The notes: generated from the sequence alone by a model not told the origin. A stretch of DNA of 10,741 nucleotides from JAQUVS01 sp964389735 (GCA_964389735.1 CAYMEJ010000030.1:1-10741), one strand, 5' to 3'. Counted from the stretch's first letter, positions 1 to 7,563 are shown. Numbers and translations: made by a program.

Positions 1-684
1 GAACTTAACTATATAATTTCTGAATGTGTTGATAATTATAATGGATTAGAAAGTTATTTAAGTACTAATGGTGATACTGGAGTAACAGTAGAAGCAGCTC
101 GAAATGTTATGTATACATATATACAACCATTAAGCTCATTAGATTTAGATTTTAAAACTAAAGATAATAGAGATTTACAAGAAATAGATAGAATGCAACT
201 TGATACTGAACCATATGGTTCACTTACTGATATAACTAATATATATAATGGTAGACAAGTATCAATTGATCAAGCAAATGCTATTGATATGAAAACAGTA
301 AAAGGTGAATCAACTGATATTGGACTTCAACCAGTAGATTCTAATGTATTTATAAATAAAACAGCTGATATTGATATGAATCATGTTAATGAAAATACTG
401 AAGTATTAGATTTAGGTGATGTAGACAGTAATATATCTATTTCAAAAGCATCAGACATAAATATGAGTGAAGTTAATTCAAATAGTCAAAATATTGGATT
501 AGGTGATGTAGATAGTAGTATTAATTTAAATAGATCAGCAGATATTAATATGAGTACAGTAATAGGTGATACTCAAAATATAAATGATGTACTAAATGGA
601 AATAATTTAAATAGTACATTCACACCAATTCAAAATGATAATATAGCTAGTGGAACAACACCTATAGATTTAAGTGATAAATAG
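1..684 (+). CDS. Repeat-containing protein of a WXG100 operon, 5'-truncated by the window
   Basis: The reading frame is open from base 1, so the start codon lies upstream of the window. The ATG at 109 has no convincing ribosome binding site and is only an internal methionine. About 227 residues are visible, ending at TAG 682-684. The C-terminal half holds tandem imperfect repeats of 29 residues (87 bases) at 283-369, 370-456 and 457-543, with a partial fourth from 544. Each starts with I-D/N-M followed by a Val three residues on, and the later copies carry L-G-D-V-D-S. The visible part is hydrophilic, Asp/Asn/Ser-rich and has no membrane segment. I do not recognise the family. The stop codon overlaps the binding site of the next gene, a WXG100 protein, so it belongs to that operon. 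A secreted, structural or chaperone-like role in type VII secretion is inference only. Confidence 0.75.
   Translation, partial: ELNYIISECVDNYNGLESYLSTNGDTGVTVEAARNVMYTYIQPLSSLDLDFKTKDNRDLQEIDRMQLDTEPYGSLTDITNIYNGRQVSIDQANAIDMKTVKGESTDIGLQPVDSNVFINKTADIDMNHVNENTEVLDLGDVDSNISISKASDINMSEVNSNSQNIGLGDVDSSINLNRSADINMSTVIGDTQNINDVLNGNNLNSTFTPIQNDNIASGTTPIDLSDK
283..588 (+). repeat. Tandem 87-base (29-residue) coding repeats
   Basis: There are three complete copies (283-369, 370-456, 457-543) and a partial one (544 to about 588) inside the first gene. The protein copies are the same length with no indels, but they have diverged in sequence. Their DNA is not near-identical, so the expansion is old. 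Fixed period with variable sequence suggests a repeated structural unit such as a beta-strand turn or solenoid. Confidence 0.75.
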
Positions 685-692
685 GAGGATAT

Positions 693-983
693 ATGGCAAA
701 AGTACATACACAAATGGATGATTTACAATCTTTAGGAAGAAGAGTTGTAGAGCAATCTAATAAATTTGAAGAAAAATGTAAAGAAATAACTTCCTCTTTA
801 GAAATATTAGATAAAGCATGGGTTGGAGTAGATGAGAATGCTTTCTCAAATAATTTAAAAAATTATGTAGGAAGATTAGATGAAGTTAAAAAAGCATTAT
901 ATGAATATGGAATGTATTTACAATATAGTGCAACAGCATATAGTGAAATCCAAGATGATTTTGCTAGACGCAGAATTGATTAA
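693..983 (+). CDS. WXG100 family protein (ESAT-6-like, type VII secretion)
   Basis: This 96-residue protein has the size and layout of WXG100 (EsxA/YukE-like) proteins: helix, W-V-G turn at residues 43-45, helix. The helices are charged and amphipathic. WXG100 proteins form four-helix dimers and are exported as folded pairs by the FtsK-like EssC ATPase. Near the C terminus, Tyr83 is followed by Asp88 and Asp89, one residue further than the canonical YxxxD/E export signal, so it may rely on its partner for targeting. The start is set by AGGAGG at 683-688, which overlaps the upstream TAG. The next gene begins 14 bases after the stop. No EssC or other machinery gene is in view. WXG100 membership is well supported, but whether it is substrate, partner or chaperone is not known. 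Confidence 0.88.
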   Translation: MAKVHTQMDDLQSLGRRVVEQSNKFEEKCKEITSSLEILDKAWVGVDENAFSNNLKNYVGRLDEVKKALYEYGMYLQYSATAYSEIQDDFARRRID

Positions 984-997
984 TAAGGGGTGATTAT

Positions 998-1306
998 ATG
1001 CAAGATAAGTTAGATTTAAAAGTAGAAGATGCCAATGCATATGCAACACTTCTACATAATAAGTCAGTTGAACTTAATAACATACTAAAAGAAACAACAG
1101 AAATGATTCAATCTATGGAAAGTGGAACTTGGGCAGGAGATGCTGGTAATGTAACTGTTAATAGATTTAATAATGTTGCAACAAGTTTTGAAGAAATATT
1201 TAAAGATTTAGAATTATATGTTAAATTCATTTTAGAAACAATTGAAGACTATACAGTATTAGATGCAGATTTAAAACAAGCGATAGAAGATAATATAAGA
1301 TCGTAA
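998..1306 (+). CDS. WXG100 family protein with C-terminal YxxxD export signal
   Basis: This 102-residue helical-hairpin protein has a W-A-G turn at residues 45-47 between two amphipathic helices, as in ESAT-6-like proteins. Tyr85-x3-Asp89 in the C-terminal tail matches the general YxxxD/E signal for type VII secretion. Its neighbour at 693-983 lacks an exact copy, so the two may form a heterodimer in which this subunit carries the export signal; that pairing is inference from adjacency. An AAGGGGTGA ribosome binding site at 985-993 lies between the upstream TAA and the ATG. The gene ends in TAA, 25 bases before the GTG of the next gene. The two WXG proteins share little sequence, so this is not a recent duplication. 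Confidence 0.88.
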   Translation: MQDKLDLKVEDANAYATLLHNKSVELNNILKETTEMIQSMESGTWAGDAGNVTVNRFNNVATSFEEIFKDLELYVKFILETIEDYTVLDADLKQAIEDNIRS

Positions 1307-1331
1307 AAGTAATAAAAAGGAGGGAATATAA

Positions 1332-1766
1332 GTGGGAGAAGCTACAAGAATGTTGGAAGAATTAAGACAACAAGAAGAACTACTTAAAGAAGCCCAAACA
1401 AAGTTAAATGAAGTAAGATCAGGATTTGATAATACATGGAATGGGATAGATCATGATAATATTGATGATTTAGCAGAAGAAGGAAAAGAAAAATTAAAAA
1501 ATCTTGAAAGTGAAAGAGAATCATTAGTTTCTAAAGTAGAATTAGCTATAGAAGCAATAAGATTAGAATTAGCTATAGTAGAAGCTAAAAAAGAACTAGC
1601 AGCAGCTCAAGCAGATGTTAGAAGACAAGAAGCAGCTAGAGCAAGAGCAATAGCAGCAAGATCACCATCTATTCCATCAGTTAATTATGCTAGACTTAAT
1701 GCAGCAAAAAGAAGATTAGCTGAATTACAAAGAAAATTAGCAGAAGTAAAAGCAAGAATGGTATAA
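1332..1766 (+). CDS. Coiled-coil protein with a WXG-like (W-N-G) turn, last gene of the WXG100 operon
   Basis: The protein has 144 residues. GTG is the start, because AGGAGGG at 1318-1324 sits seven bases ahead; the ATG at 1350 has no such site. Residues 3-30 form a Glu/Gln/Lys-rich helix, followed by a turn with W36-N37-G38. A long Ala/Glu/Lys/Arg coiled coil then runs to the C terminus, broken only at residues 111-117 by two prolines. The first 75 residues therefore resemble a WXG100 hairpin with an extra helix appended. There is no signal peptide or membrane segment. It could be a diverged type VII substrate or an accessory coiled-coil protein like the YwqH/DUF5082 group found beside LXG toxins in Bacillus. 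I see no motif that settles this. The operon terminator overlaps its stop codon. Confidence 0.75.
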   Translation: MGEATRMLEELRQQEELLKEAQTKLNEVRSGFDNTWNGIDHDNIDDLAEEGKEKLKNLESERESLVSKVELAIEAIRLELAIVEAKKELAAAQADVRRQEAARARAIAARSPSIPSVNYARLNAAKRRLAELQRKLAEVKARMV

Positions 1767-1789
1767 ACTAGTTAAAAACTAGTTTTTTT
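1765..1789 (+). terminator. Intrinsic terminator of the WXG100 operon
   Basis: A nine-base-pair stem (1765-1773 with 1777-1785) with an AAA loop is followed by a run of T to 1789. It begins inside the TAA stop codon. It ends the operon just before the promoter of the putative large RNA, so that RNA is a separate transcription unit. Confidence 0.85.
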
Positions 1790-1795
1790 GTGAAA

Positions 1796-1824
1796 TTGAA
1801 AAAAATATTTGAATATGATATAAT
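1796..1824 (+). promoter_or_regulatory. Near-consensus sigma-A promoter of the large non-coding RNA
   Basis: TTGAAA at 1796-1801 and TATAAT at 1819-1824 are separated by exactly 17 bases. A TG at 1816-1817 makes this an extended -10 element. Transcription should start near 1831. No open reading frame or ribosome binding site follows, so the promoter serves an RNA product. Confidence 0.85.
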
Positions 1825-1830
1825 AAGAAC

Positions 1831-2303
1831 TAGAAATGGTGCATTATCCTAGTCGGTACAATATTACGAAGACGGGCCTAAAAATTCGTTAAAGAGCATA
1901 TCGATGAAGCTTCTGGTGTTTGCTTGGTACGCCCAGTACTGGGTGGATGCTGGAAAGAAGGATCTATGGGCGCTCACAATGGCATGTGATTCCGACCCAT
2001 TTTTCCGCGGAGACCTAAGCTTGTGAAATTTTTAAAATTTTACGACTTAGGATTAAACCTATTATGTGGCTAACAGCTATGAATAGTGTAGCTTGGCTTG
2101 AGTGATTATTGGGAATAGAGACAACTTTTTGATAGGTGTACATCTAGAAATAAAGTATTGCTACTTGAAACAATGGTTGCAAAAAAGTCATAGTAATATC
2201 TATGTATTGTTGAGGAAAACTCCTAGGATGTATCGTTGATATAGGATTGCAGTGTATACTAAGTGGCAATCAAGTCGCAGACTCTGGTGACAAGCTGCCT
2301 TTT
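1831..2303 (+). ncRNA. Putative large structured non-coding RNA, 3' end lost in the assembly gap
   Basis: The stretch runs from a strong promoter to the N gap, at least 473 nt, with no credible ORF. GC is 38-53% in 60-base rows near its start, against 27% in a typical nifJ row. Hairpins include ACGAA 1866-1870/1885-1889; 1930-1935/1940-1945 with a GUAC loop; a nested arm 1966-1970/1996-2000 enclosing 1974-1978/1985-1989 and probably closed by 1952-1956/2002-2006; 2014-2019/2046-2051 enclosing a nine-pair stem 2023-2031/2035-2043; 2075-2079/2089-2093; 2133-2137/2142-2146 with a second GUAC loop; 2189-2193/2200-2204; 2229-2234/2238-2243; and 2245-2250/2266-2271. A GGCA/TGCC-closed hairpin (2265-2299) followed by TTTT could be the terminator. 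Length, structure and host type suit the large ornate RNA classes, ROOL first and OLE second, but I cannot match a consensus from memory. It is not tmRNA, RNase P RNA, SRP RNA or 6S RNA. Confidence 0.72.
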
Positions 2304-2403
2304 NNNNNNNNNNNNNNNNNNNNNNNNNNNNNNNNNNNNNNNNNNNNNNNNNNNNNNNNNNNNNNNNNNNNNNNNNNNNNNNNNNNNNNNNNNNNNNNNN
2401 NNN
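2304..2403. other. Assembly gap of 100 N
   Basis: There are exactly 100 ambiguous bases, the usual placeholder for a scaffold gap of unknown size. The true distance between 2303 and 2404 is therefore unknown. The 3' end of the RNA and any promoter of the gene at 2437 may be missing here. Confidence 0.97.
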
Positions 2404-2436
2404 TATTATTACATATGTTAGAGGAGAGTAAAAAAG

Positions 2437-2994
2437 ATGAAAAATATTAAAGGCATATGGATAGCAGTAATTGGAATATGTTTAATAATAATAGGCATAA
2501 TAGTAACAATCGTTATAACTGAAAAAGAAAAAATGGAAGAAGATAAAAAATTAAATAAAGAAATAAATGAAAAATATACAAGTTTTAAGGAACAAGCAGA
2601 AGAATTTACTAAAGTAAAAGCAGAATTAGATGAAGGATTATTAGATAACTTATACTTTGAACAAGTAGATTTAAAATATAAAGAATGGACTAAAGATTTA
2701 GATGAATATACTAAAGTAGTTAAGAAAGTAGATAAATATAAAGATTATATTCAATCTACATGTGTAGATAAAGAACTAAGTAATAAGGATTCAAAAAACA
2801 AATGTGATGCATTAGTAATATCATATGAAACTGCAATTAATTATTATGTAAAAGATATAACTAAATTTAATGATTTTATAACTGAATATAATAATGAAAC
2901 AACAACTACATCAGATGATAAAGATCTATATATGTTAGAATTTAAACAAATTGATTTAAATGGAGATTTAAGTTACTCTGGAATAGAAAAATAG
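2437..2994 (+). CDS. Membrane-anchored coiled-coil surface protein, family unknown
   Basis: The protein has 185 residues. A short Lys-containing N terminus and a strongly hydrophobic segment at about residues 7-28 form an uncleaved signal anchor. The rest is a Lys/Glu/Asp-rich helical domain predicted outside the membrane. Cys109 and Cys123 could form a disulfide there. A Thr-rich stretch near residue 155 precedes a short C-terminal tail. The start is set by GAGGAG at 2421-2426, ten bases ahead of the ATG. It ends in TAG at 2992-2994, and the NAGPA-type gene starts 11 bases later, so the two are surely co-transcribed and may act together at the cell surface. I do not recognise the family. The region upstream is lost in the gap, so its promoter and first neighbours are unknown. 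Confidence 0.85.
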   Translation: MKNIKGIWIAVIGICLIIIGIIVTIVITEKEKMEEDKKLNKEINEKYTSFKEQAEEFTKVKAELDEGLLDNLYFEQVDLKYKEWTKDLDEYTKVVKKVDKYKDYIQSTCVDKELSNKDSKNKCDALVISYETAINYYVKDITKFNDFITEYNNETTTTSDDKDLYMLEFKQIDLNGDLSYSGIEK

Positions 2995-3005
2995 TAGGTG
3001 ATACA

Positions 3006-4055
3006 GTGAAAAGGGATAAAAGTAAGAAAAGAGCTAAAAGACTTAATATTAAAACTAGAAGAATATTGATCTTACTTTCATCTATAATCATAGTTGGTCT
3101 AAGTAGTGGAATGTTTATATTGTATGGTCCATGGAGTTGGGTAAGAAATAGATTAATTACAACTGCAATGACTACAATGTCACATCAATATTTAGCAAGA
3201 TGGTTTTATGATGAAGACACTATCAATGAAGTATTAGCAAATAATAAAGTAATTGAAAGTGGAGAAGATACAGACCTAAATTTAATAAAAATAGGTGATG
3301 AAAAGAAAAAATATTCATCTAGCTATGAAAAAGACATTTTAGATAGAAAAAAGGGAGACTTATATAAAGTAATAAAAGTAAGTGGTACTGGATATAATGG
3401 ATATTTAGTAGCAATATATGATCCTTCTAAAGTAAAAATGGCAATAAGTAGTAGAGTAGGTAAAACTGGTCAATCACTTAAAGTAATAGCAAAAAATAAT
3501 AAAGCAATAGTAGCAATTAATGCAAGTGGCTTCTATGATCCTGATTGGAATAGTAATGGTGGTATACCACATGGAACTATTATAAAAGATAGTAAAATTG
3601 TATGGGATTATGAAGACGCTAAAGTAGGTGGAGGATTTATTGGATTTACAAAAGACAATAAATTAATGTTAGGTAGAATGACTGCTCAACAAGCACTTAA
3701 TAAAGGTATGAGAGATGCTATGGAATTTGGTCCATTCTTAATAGTAAATGGTAAAAAATCATTTATAAAAGGTGATGGTGGATGGGGAATTGCTCCTCGT
3801 ACAGCAGTAGGACAAAGAAAAGATGGAATAGTATTATTTGCCGTAATAGATGGTAGAGGAAGAAACCATAGTATAGGAATAGATATGGTAGGTATGACTG
3901 AACTATTATATAATTATGGAGCATATAATGCAGCTAATATGGATGGTGGATCATCTACAGGACTTGTAATAAATAATAAATTAATTAATAGTCCAACAGC
4001 AGGTGGTGCTGAAGGATTAAGAAATATTCCAAATGCTTGGATAGTAACAGAATAA
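3006..4055 (+). CDS. Membrane-anchored phosphodiester glycosidase (NAGPA-domain protein)
   Basis: The protein has 349 residues. A basic N terminus and a membrane helix at about residues 19-41 anchor it, with the catalytic domain outside. From about residue 130 it matches the NAGPA fold (phosphodiester alpha-N-acetylglucosaminidase family, PF09992): INASGFYD at 171-178, GGIPHG at 185-190, PRTAVGQ at 264-270, DGRGRNHSIG at 282-291 and NMDGGSST at 311-318, then a closing R-N-I-P-N-A-W. In bacteria such domains act on cell-surface or exported polysaccharides by cleaving sugar phosphodiesters. The substrate here is unknown. GTG is the start, with AGGTGAT at 2996-3002 just upstream and no nearer ATG in frame. 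It is the second gene of a pair with the anchored coiled-coil protein, and a terminator overlaps its stop. Confidence 0.9.
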   Translation: MKRDKSKKRAKRLNIKTRRILILLSSIIIVGLSSGMFILYGPWSWVRNRLITTAMTTMSHQYLARWFYDEDTINEVLANNKVIESGEDTDLNLIKIGDEKKKYSSSYEKDILDRKKGDLYKVIKVSGTGYNGYLVAIYDPSKVKMAISSRVGKTGQSLKVIAKNNKAIVAINASGFYDPDWNSNGGIPHGTIIKDSKIVWDYEDAKVGGGFIGFTKDNKLMLGRMTAQQALNKGMRDAMEFGPFLIVNGKKSFIKGDGGWGIAPRTAVGQRKDGIVLFAVIDGRGRNHSIGIDMVGMTELLYNYGAYNAANMDGGSSTGLVINNKLINSPTAGGAEGLRNIPNAWIVTE

Positions 4056-4078
4056 TTTAATTATTCTGTTTTTCTTTT
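4046..4078 (+). terminator. Intrinsic terminator after the NAGPA-type gene
   Basis: An 11-base-pair perfect stem (4046-4056 with 4060-4070) has a TTA loop and leads into a T-rich tail (TTTTTCTTTT). The TAA stop at 4053-4055 lies inside the stem, so a translating ribosome would cover the hairpin until release. Confidence 0.88.
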
Positions 4079-4102
4079 ATTTCTTTTTAAGTATAAATAG
4101 TA

Positions 4103-4108
4103 TATAAT
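4103..4108 (+). promoter_or_regulatory. Probable -10 element of nifJ
   Basis: A perfect TATAAT lies 26 bases before the nifJ ATG, just after the upstream terminator. At 17-base spacing the -35 region reads TTTCTT (4080-4085), a weak match. Transcription would start near 4115, giving a 5' leader of about 20 bases with GGAG at 4123-4126. Confidence 0.6.
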
Positions 4109-4134
4109 TATATTAGGATAACGGAGATGATAAT

Positions 4135-7100
4135 ATGTCATATAAAATAGTAGATGGAAATGAAGCAGCAAGTTATGTATCATATAACTTTACTGAAGTA
4201 GCAGGTATATATCCAATAACACCAGCTTCACCAATGGCAGAACTAACAGATGAATGGAGTAGTAAAGGTAAACTTAATTACTTTAATACACCAGTTAAAG
4301 TAGTAGAAATGCAATCAGAATCAGGTGCAGCAGGTATGGTACATGGATCTCTTCAAGCAGGATGTCTAACTACAACATATACAGCAAGTCAAGGACTATT
4401 ATTAATGATACCAAATATGTATAAAATAGCAGGAGAACAATTACCATGTGTAATTAATGTAGCCGCAAGAAGCCTAGCTACACATGCTTTATCAATATAT
4501 GGAGACCATCAAGATATATATGCAACACGTATGACAGGATTTGCCATATTAGCAAGTTCTTCACCACAACAAGTACATGACTTAACAGGAGTAGCACACC
4601 TTTCTACAATAAAAGGAAGTGTACCATTCATAAACTTCTTTGATGGATTTAGAACAAGTCATGAACTACAAAAAATAAAAGTAATAGATACAGATAAACT
4701 AAAAGACTTAATAGATCAAGATAAATTAAAAGAATTTAGAAAAAAAGCACTTAATCCATTACATCCAATGACTAAAGGAACAGCACAAAATGAAGATATA
4801 TACTTCCAAATGACAGAAGTAAGAAATCCATATTATGATAAATTACCAGATATAGTAAATGATTATATGGAAAAAATAAATGAAATAACTAATAAAAACT
4901 ATAAACCATTTAATTACTATGGTAGTCCATATGCAGATAGAGTTATAGTAGCAATGGGTTCAGTATGTGAAACAATAAAAGAAACAGTAGATTACTTAAA
5001 TAATAAAGGAGAAAATGTAGGACTTATAGAAGTACATCTATATAGACCATTCTCAAGTAAATATTTATTAGATGTAATACCTAATACTGTTAAAGATATA
5101 GCAGTACTAGATAGAACTAAAGAACCTGGTAGTAATGAACCATTATATTTAGATGTAGTAAATGTAATAAAAGAAAATAACTTAGATATAGAAGTAATAG
5201 GTGGTAGATATGGTCTATCAAGTAAGAATACAGATCCAAAACAAATATTAGCAGTATATAAATTCTTATCACAATCAAGTAAATTTAATGGATTTACTAT
5301 AGGTATAGAAGATGATTTAACTAATAAAAGCTTAGAAATAGAAGATATAAATATACCTAATACAAGTACAGAATTCTTAATATATGGATATGGTTCAGAT
5401 GGAATGATATCAGCATCTAAAGATATAATTAAAATAACAGGTAATTATACTAATGCCTTTGTACAAGGATACTTCCAATATGACAGTAAAAAGTCAGGAG
5501 GAGTAACAATAAGTCATTTAAGATTTAATAAAGATGAGATAAGGTCTACTTACTTTGTAGAACATCCTAATCTAGTCGTATGTACAAAAGAATCTTATTT
5601 AAGAAAATATAAAATGTTAAATGGAATAAAAGAAAAAGGAATATTTATTCTAAATACTAATAAAACAAAAGAAGAAATAAATAAAATATTAACTAATAGA
5701 GATAAAGAGATATTAAAAAATAGAAAGATTAAATTCTATATAATAGATGCTAATAAAATAGCAGATGAATATCAAATACCTGGTAAAATATCTATGATAA
5801 TGGAATCAGTTATATTTAATGTAGGTAGAATAATGCCTTTTGACTTTGCACTTGATAAAATAAAAGAAGACTTAACAAAGAAATTTGCTAATAAAGGTAA
5901 TGATGTAGTAAGTAAGAATATTGCTGCTATTGATAACTCATTAGACTTATTAGAACTTATTAATGTAGAAGACTTAGAAAATAATGACGAAATAACAGAA
6001 GAAAAGAATACATTATTTGATTTAATGAATAGAAGAGATGGTAATGAACTAAAAGTAAGTGACTTTATTAATAATAGTGATGGTACTTATGAAGGTGGAT
6101 TATCAAGTCTAGAAAAAAGAAGTGCTAGTGGAGTAGCACCATGTTATAACAAAGATAATTGTATTATGTGTAATATGTGTTCATTAGTATGTCCTCATGC
6201 AGTAATAAGACCATTCTTATTAGATAAAAAAGAAGTTAAAGAAGCACCTACTAGTTTAAGAGATAAACTACAAGATGCCAAAATAAAAGATGAAGACTTA
6301 CAATTTGTAGTAGCTCCATCTATACCTGACTGTACTGGATGTAATTTATGTGTTAATATATGTCCTGGTAAAAAAGGTAATAAAGCATTAGAACTTAAAC
6401 CAATAGATGAATTAAAAGAAGAAACAGAAGAATATAAATACTTATTTAATAAAGTAACAGAGAAAAGAGTAATGAATAAGAATACTATTAAAGGTAGTCA
6501 ATTCATTAAACCTAAGTTTGAATTCTCAGGAGCATGTGCAGGTTGTGGAGAAACACCATATTTAAAACTTTTAACACAGTTATTTGGGGATAAAATGATT
6601 ATTAGTAATGCAACAGGATGTTCTTCTATATATTCAGCAAGTATGCCTTCAACAGCATACAAAGTACCATGGGCTAATTCTTTATTTGAAGATAATGCAG
6701 AATATGGTTTTGGTATGAAAATAGCAGATGAGACTATTAAAAATAGAATAAGAACTATTATAGAAGCAAATATAGATAAAATAGATGATACAGATATAGA
6801 TACATATACTGAATACTTAGATGATTTAAATGATGAAACAGGTAATAATCTATATAATATAATAGATGAAAGTCCTATAGAAGAATTAAAAGAATTAAAA
6901 GAATTCATAAAACCTAATTCAGTATGGATAGTAGGTGGAGATGGATGGGCTTATGATATAGGATTCTCAGGAATAGATCATGTCTTATCAAATAATCTAA
7001 ATGTAAATATATTAGTATTAGATACAGAAGTATATTCTAATACTGGAGGACAAGCATCTAAATCAAGCAAAATAGGTGCAGTAGCAAAATTTGCATCTAA

Positions 7101-7563
7101 AGGTAAACAAAATGCTAAAAAAGATTTAGCTAAAATAGCATTAACTTATCCTCATGTATATGTAGGTAGTATAGCACTAGGTGGTAATATGCAACAAGCT
7201 ATTAAAACTCTTATGGAAGCAGAAAACTATGATGGACCTTCAATAGTATTAGCATACTCTCCTTGTATAGCACAAGGTATATTAACTGGTATGTCTACTA
7301 CTATAGATGAAGAAAAGAAAGCAGTTAATTGTGGATATTATCCATTATTTAGATATAATCCAGATACTAAAGAATTTAGTCTAGATAGTAATCCTGATTT
7401 TGATAAATACTATGAGTTTATAGCAGGAGAAGATAGGTATAGGATGTTAAAGAAAATAAATCCTGATAAATATAGAGAACTATTAGATCAAAATAAAATA
7501 AATGCTATGGAAAGATATTCATATTATTTAAAATTATCACAAGAAAAAGATACTGAAGAATAA
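4135..7563 (+). CDS. nifJ: Pyruvate:ferredoxin (flavodoxin) oxidoreductase
   Basis: This 1142-residue homodimer-type enzyme oxidises pyruvate with CoA to acetyl-CoA and CO2 and reduces ferredoxin, the central energy step in many anaerobes. All domains are present. The N-terminal pyruvate-binding domain has YPITPASPMAE near residues 26-36, Glu62 and Arg112. A ferredoxin domain carries two 4Fe-4S motifs, C676-x2-C679-x2-C682-x3-C686P and C733-x2-C736-x2-C739-x3-C743P. The C-terminal thiamine diphosphate domain has GGDGWAYDIG at 934-943 and YSNTGGQ at 967-973. Cys801, Cys804, Cys829 and Cys1044 fit the ligands of the third, proximal cluster. Its length is near the family norm of about 1170. GGAG at 4123-4126 sets the start. 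It is monocistronic, with terminators on both sides. Every tryptophan codon is TGG and no TGA occurs in frame, which argues for the standard code. Confidence 0.97.
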   Translation: MSYKIVDGNEAASYVSYNFTEVAGIYPITPASPMAELTDEWSSKGKLNYFNTPVKVVEMQSESGAAGMVHGSLQAGCLTTTYTASQGLLLMIPNMYKIAGEQLPCVINVAARSLATHALSIYGDHQDIYATRMTGFAILASSSPQQVHDLTGVAHLSTIKGSVPFINFFDGFRTSHELQKIKVIDTDKLKDLIDQDKLKEFRKKALNPLHPMTKGTAQNEDIYFQMTEVRNPYYDKLPDIVNDYMEKINEITNKNYKPFNYYGSPYADRVIVAMGSVCETIKETVDYLNNKGENVGLIEVHLYRPFSSKYLLDVIPNTVKDIAVLDRTKEPGSNEPLYLDVVNVIKENNLDIEVIGGRYGLSSKNTDPKQILAVYKFLSQSSKFNGFTIGIEDDLTNKSLEIEDINIPNTSTEFLIYGYGSDGMISASKDIIKITGNYTNAFVQGYFQYDSKKSGGVTISHLRFNKDEIRSTYFVEHPNLVVCTKESYLRKYKMLNGIKEKGIFILNTNKTKEEINKILTNRDKEILKNRKIKFYIIDANKIADEYQIPGKISMIMESVIFNVGRIMPFDFALDKIKEDLTKKFANKGNDVVSKNIAAIDNSLDLLELINVEDLENNDEITEEKNTLFDLMNRRDGNELKVSDFINNSDGTYEGGLSSLEKRSASGVAPCYNKDNCIMCNMCSLVCPHAVIRPFLLDKKEVKEAPTSLRDKLQDAKIKDEDLQFVVAPSIPDCTGCNLCVNICPGKKGNKALELKPIDELKEETEEYKYLFNKVTEKRVMNKNTIKGSQFIKPKFEFSGACAGCGETPYLKLLTQLFGDKMIISNATGCSSIYSASMPSTAYKVPWANSLFEDNAEYGFGMKIADETIKNRIRTIIEANIDKIDDTDIDTYTEYLDDLNDETGNNLYNIIDESPIEELKELKEFIKPNSVWIVGGDGWAYDIGFSGIDHVLSNNLNVNILVLDTEVYSNTGGQASKSSKIGAVAKFASKGKQNAKKDLAKIALTYPHVYVGSIALGGNMQQAIKTLMEAENYDGPSIVLAYSPCIAQGILTGMSTTIDEEKKAVNCGYYPLFRYNPDTKEFSLDSNPDFDKYYEFIAGEDRYRMLKKINPDKYRELLDQNKINAMERYSYYLKLSQEKDTEE

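Noticed and set aside
109..111. ATG as start of the first gene
   Set aside because: The frame is open to base 1 and no ribosome binding site precedes 109, so the gene is truncated by the window rather than starting here.
1831..2303. RNase P RNA, tmRNA, SRP RNA or group II intron
   Set aside because: GAGGAAAACTCC at 2212-2223 recalls RNase P, but it is at the wrong end and no ACAGNAA partner is seen. No tRNA-like end or tag frame (tmRNA), no SRP core loop and no intron domain V hairpin are visible.
2247..2450. Open frame of 67 codons running through the N gap on the plus strand
   Set aside because: Half of it is ambiguous bases, it lies within the structured RNA, has no ribosome binding site and overlaps the well-supported start at 2437.
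6498..6908. Minus-strand open frame of 136 codons inside nifJ
   Set aside because: It is antisense to conserved thiamine-binding and cluster residues of nifJ, with low-complexity Ser/Ile/Leu composition: a shadow.
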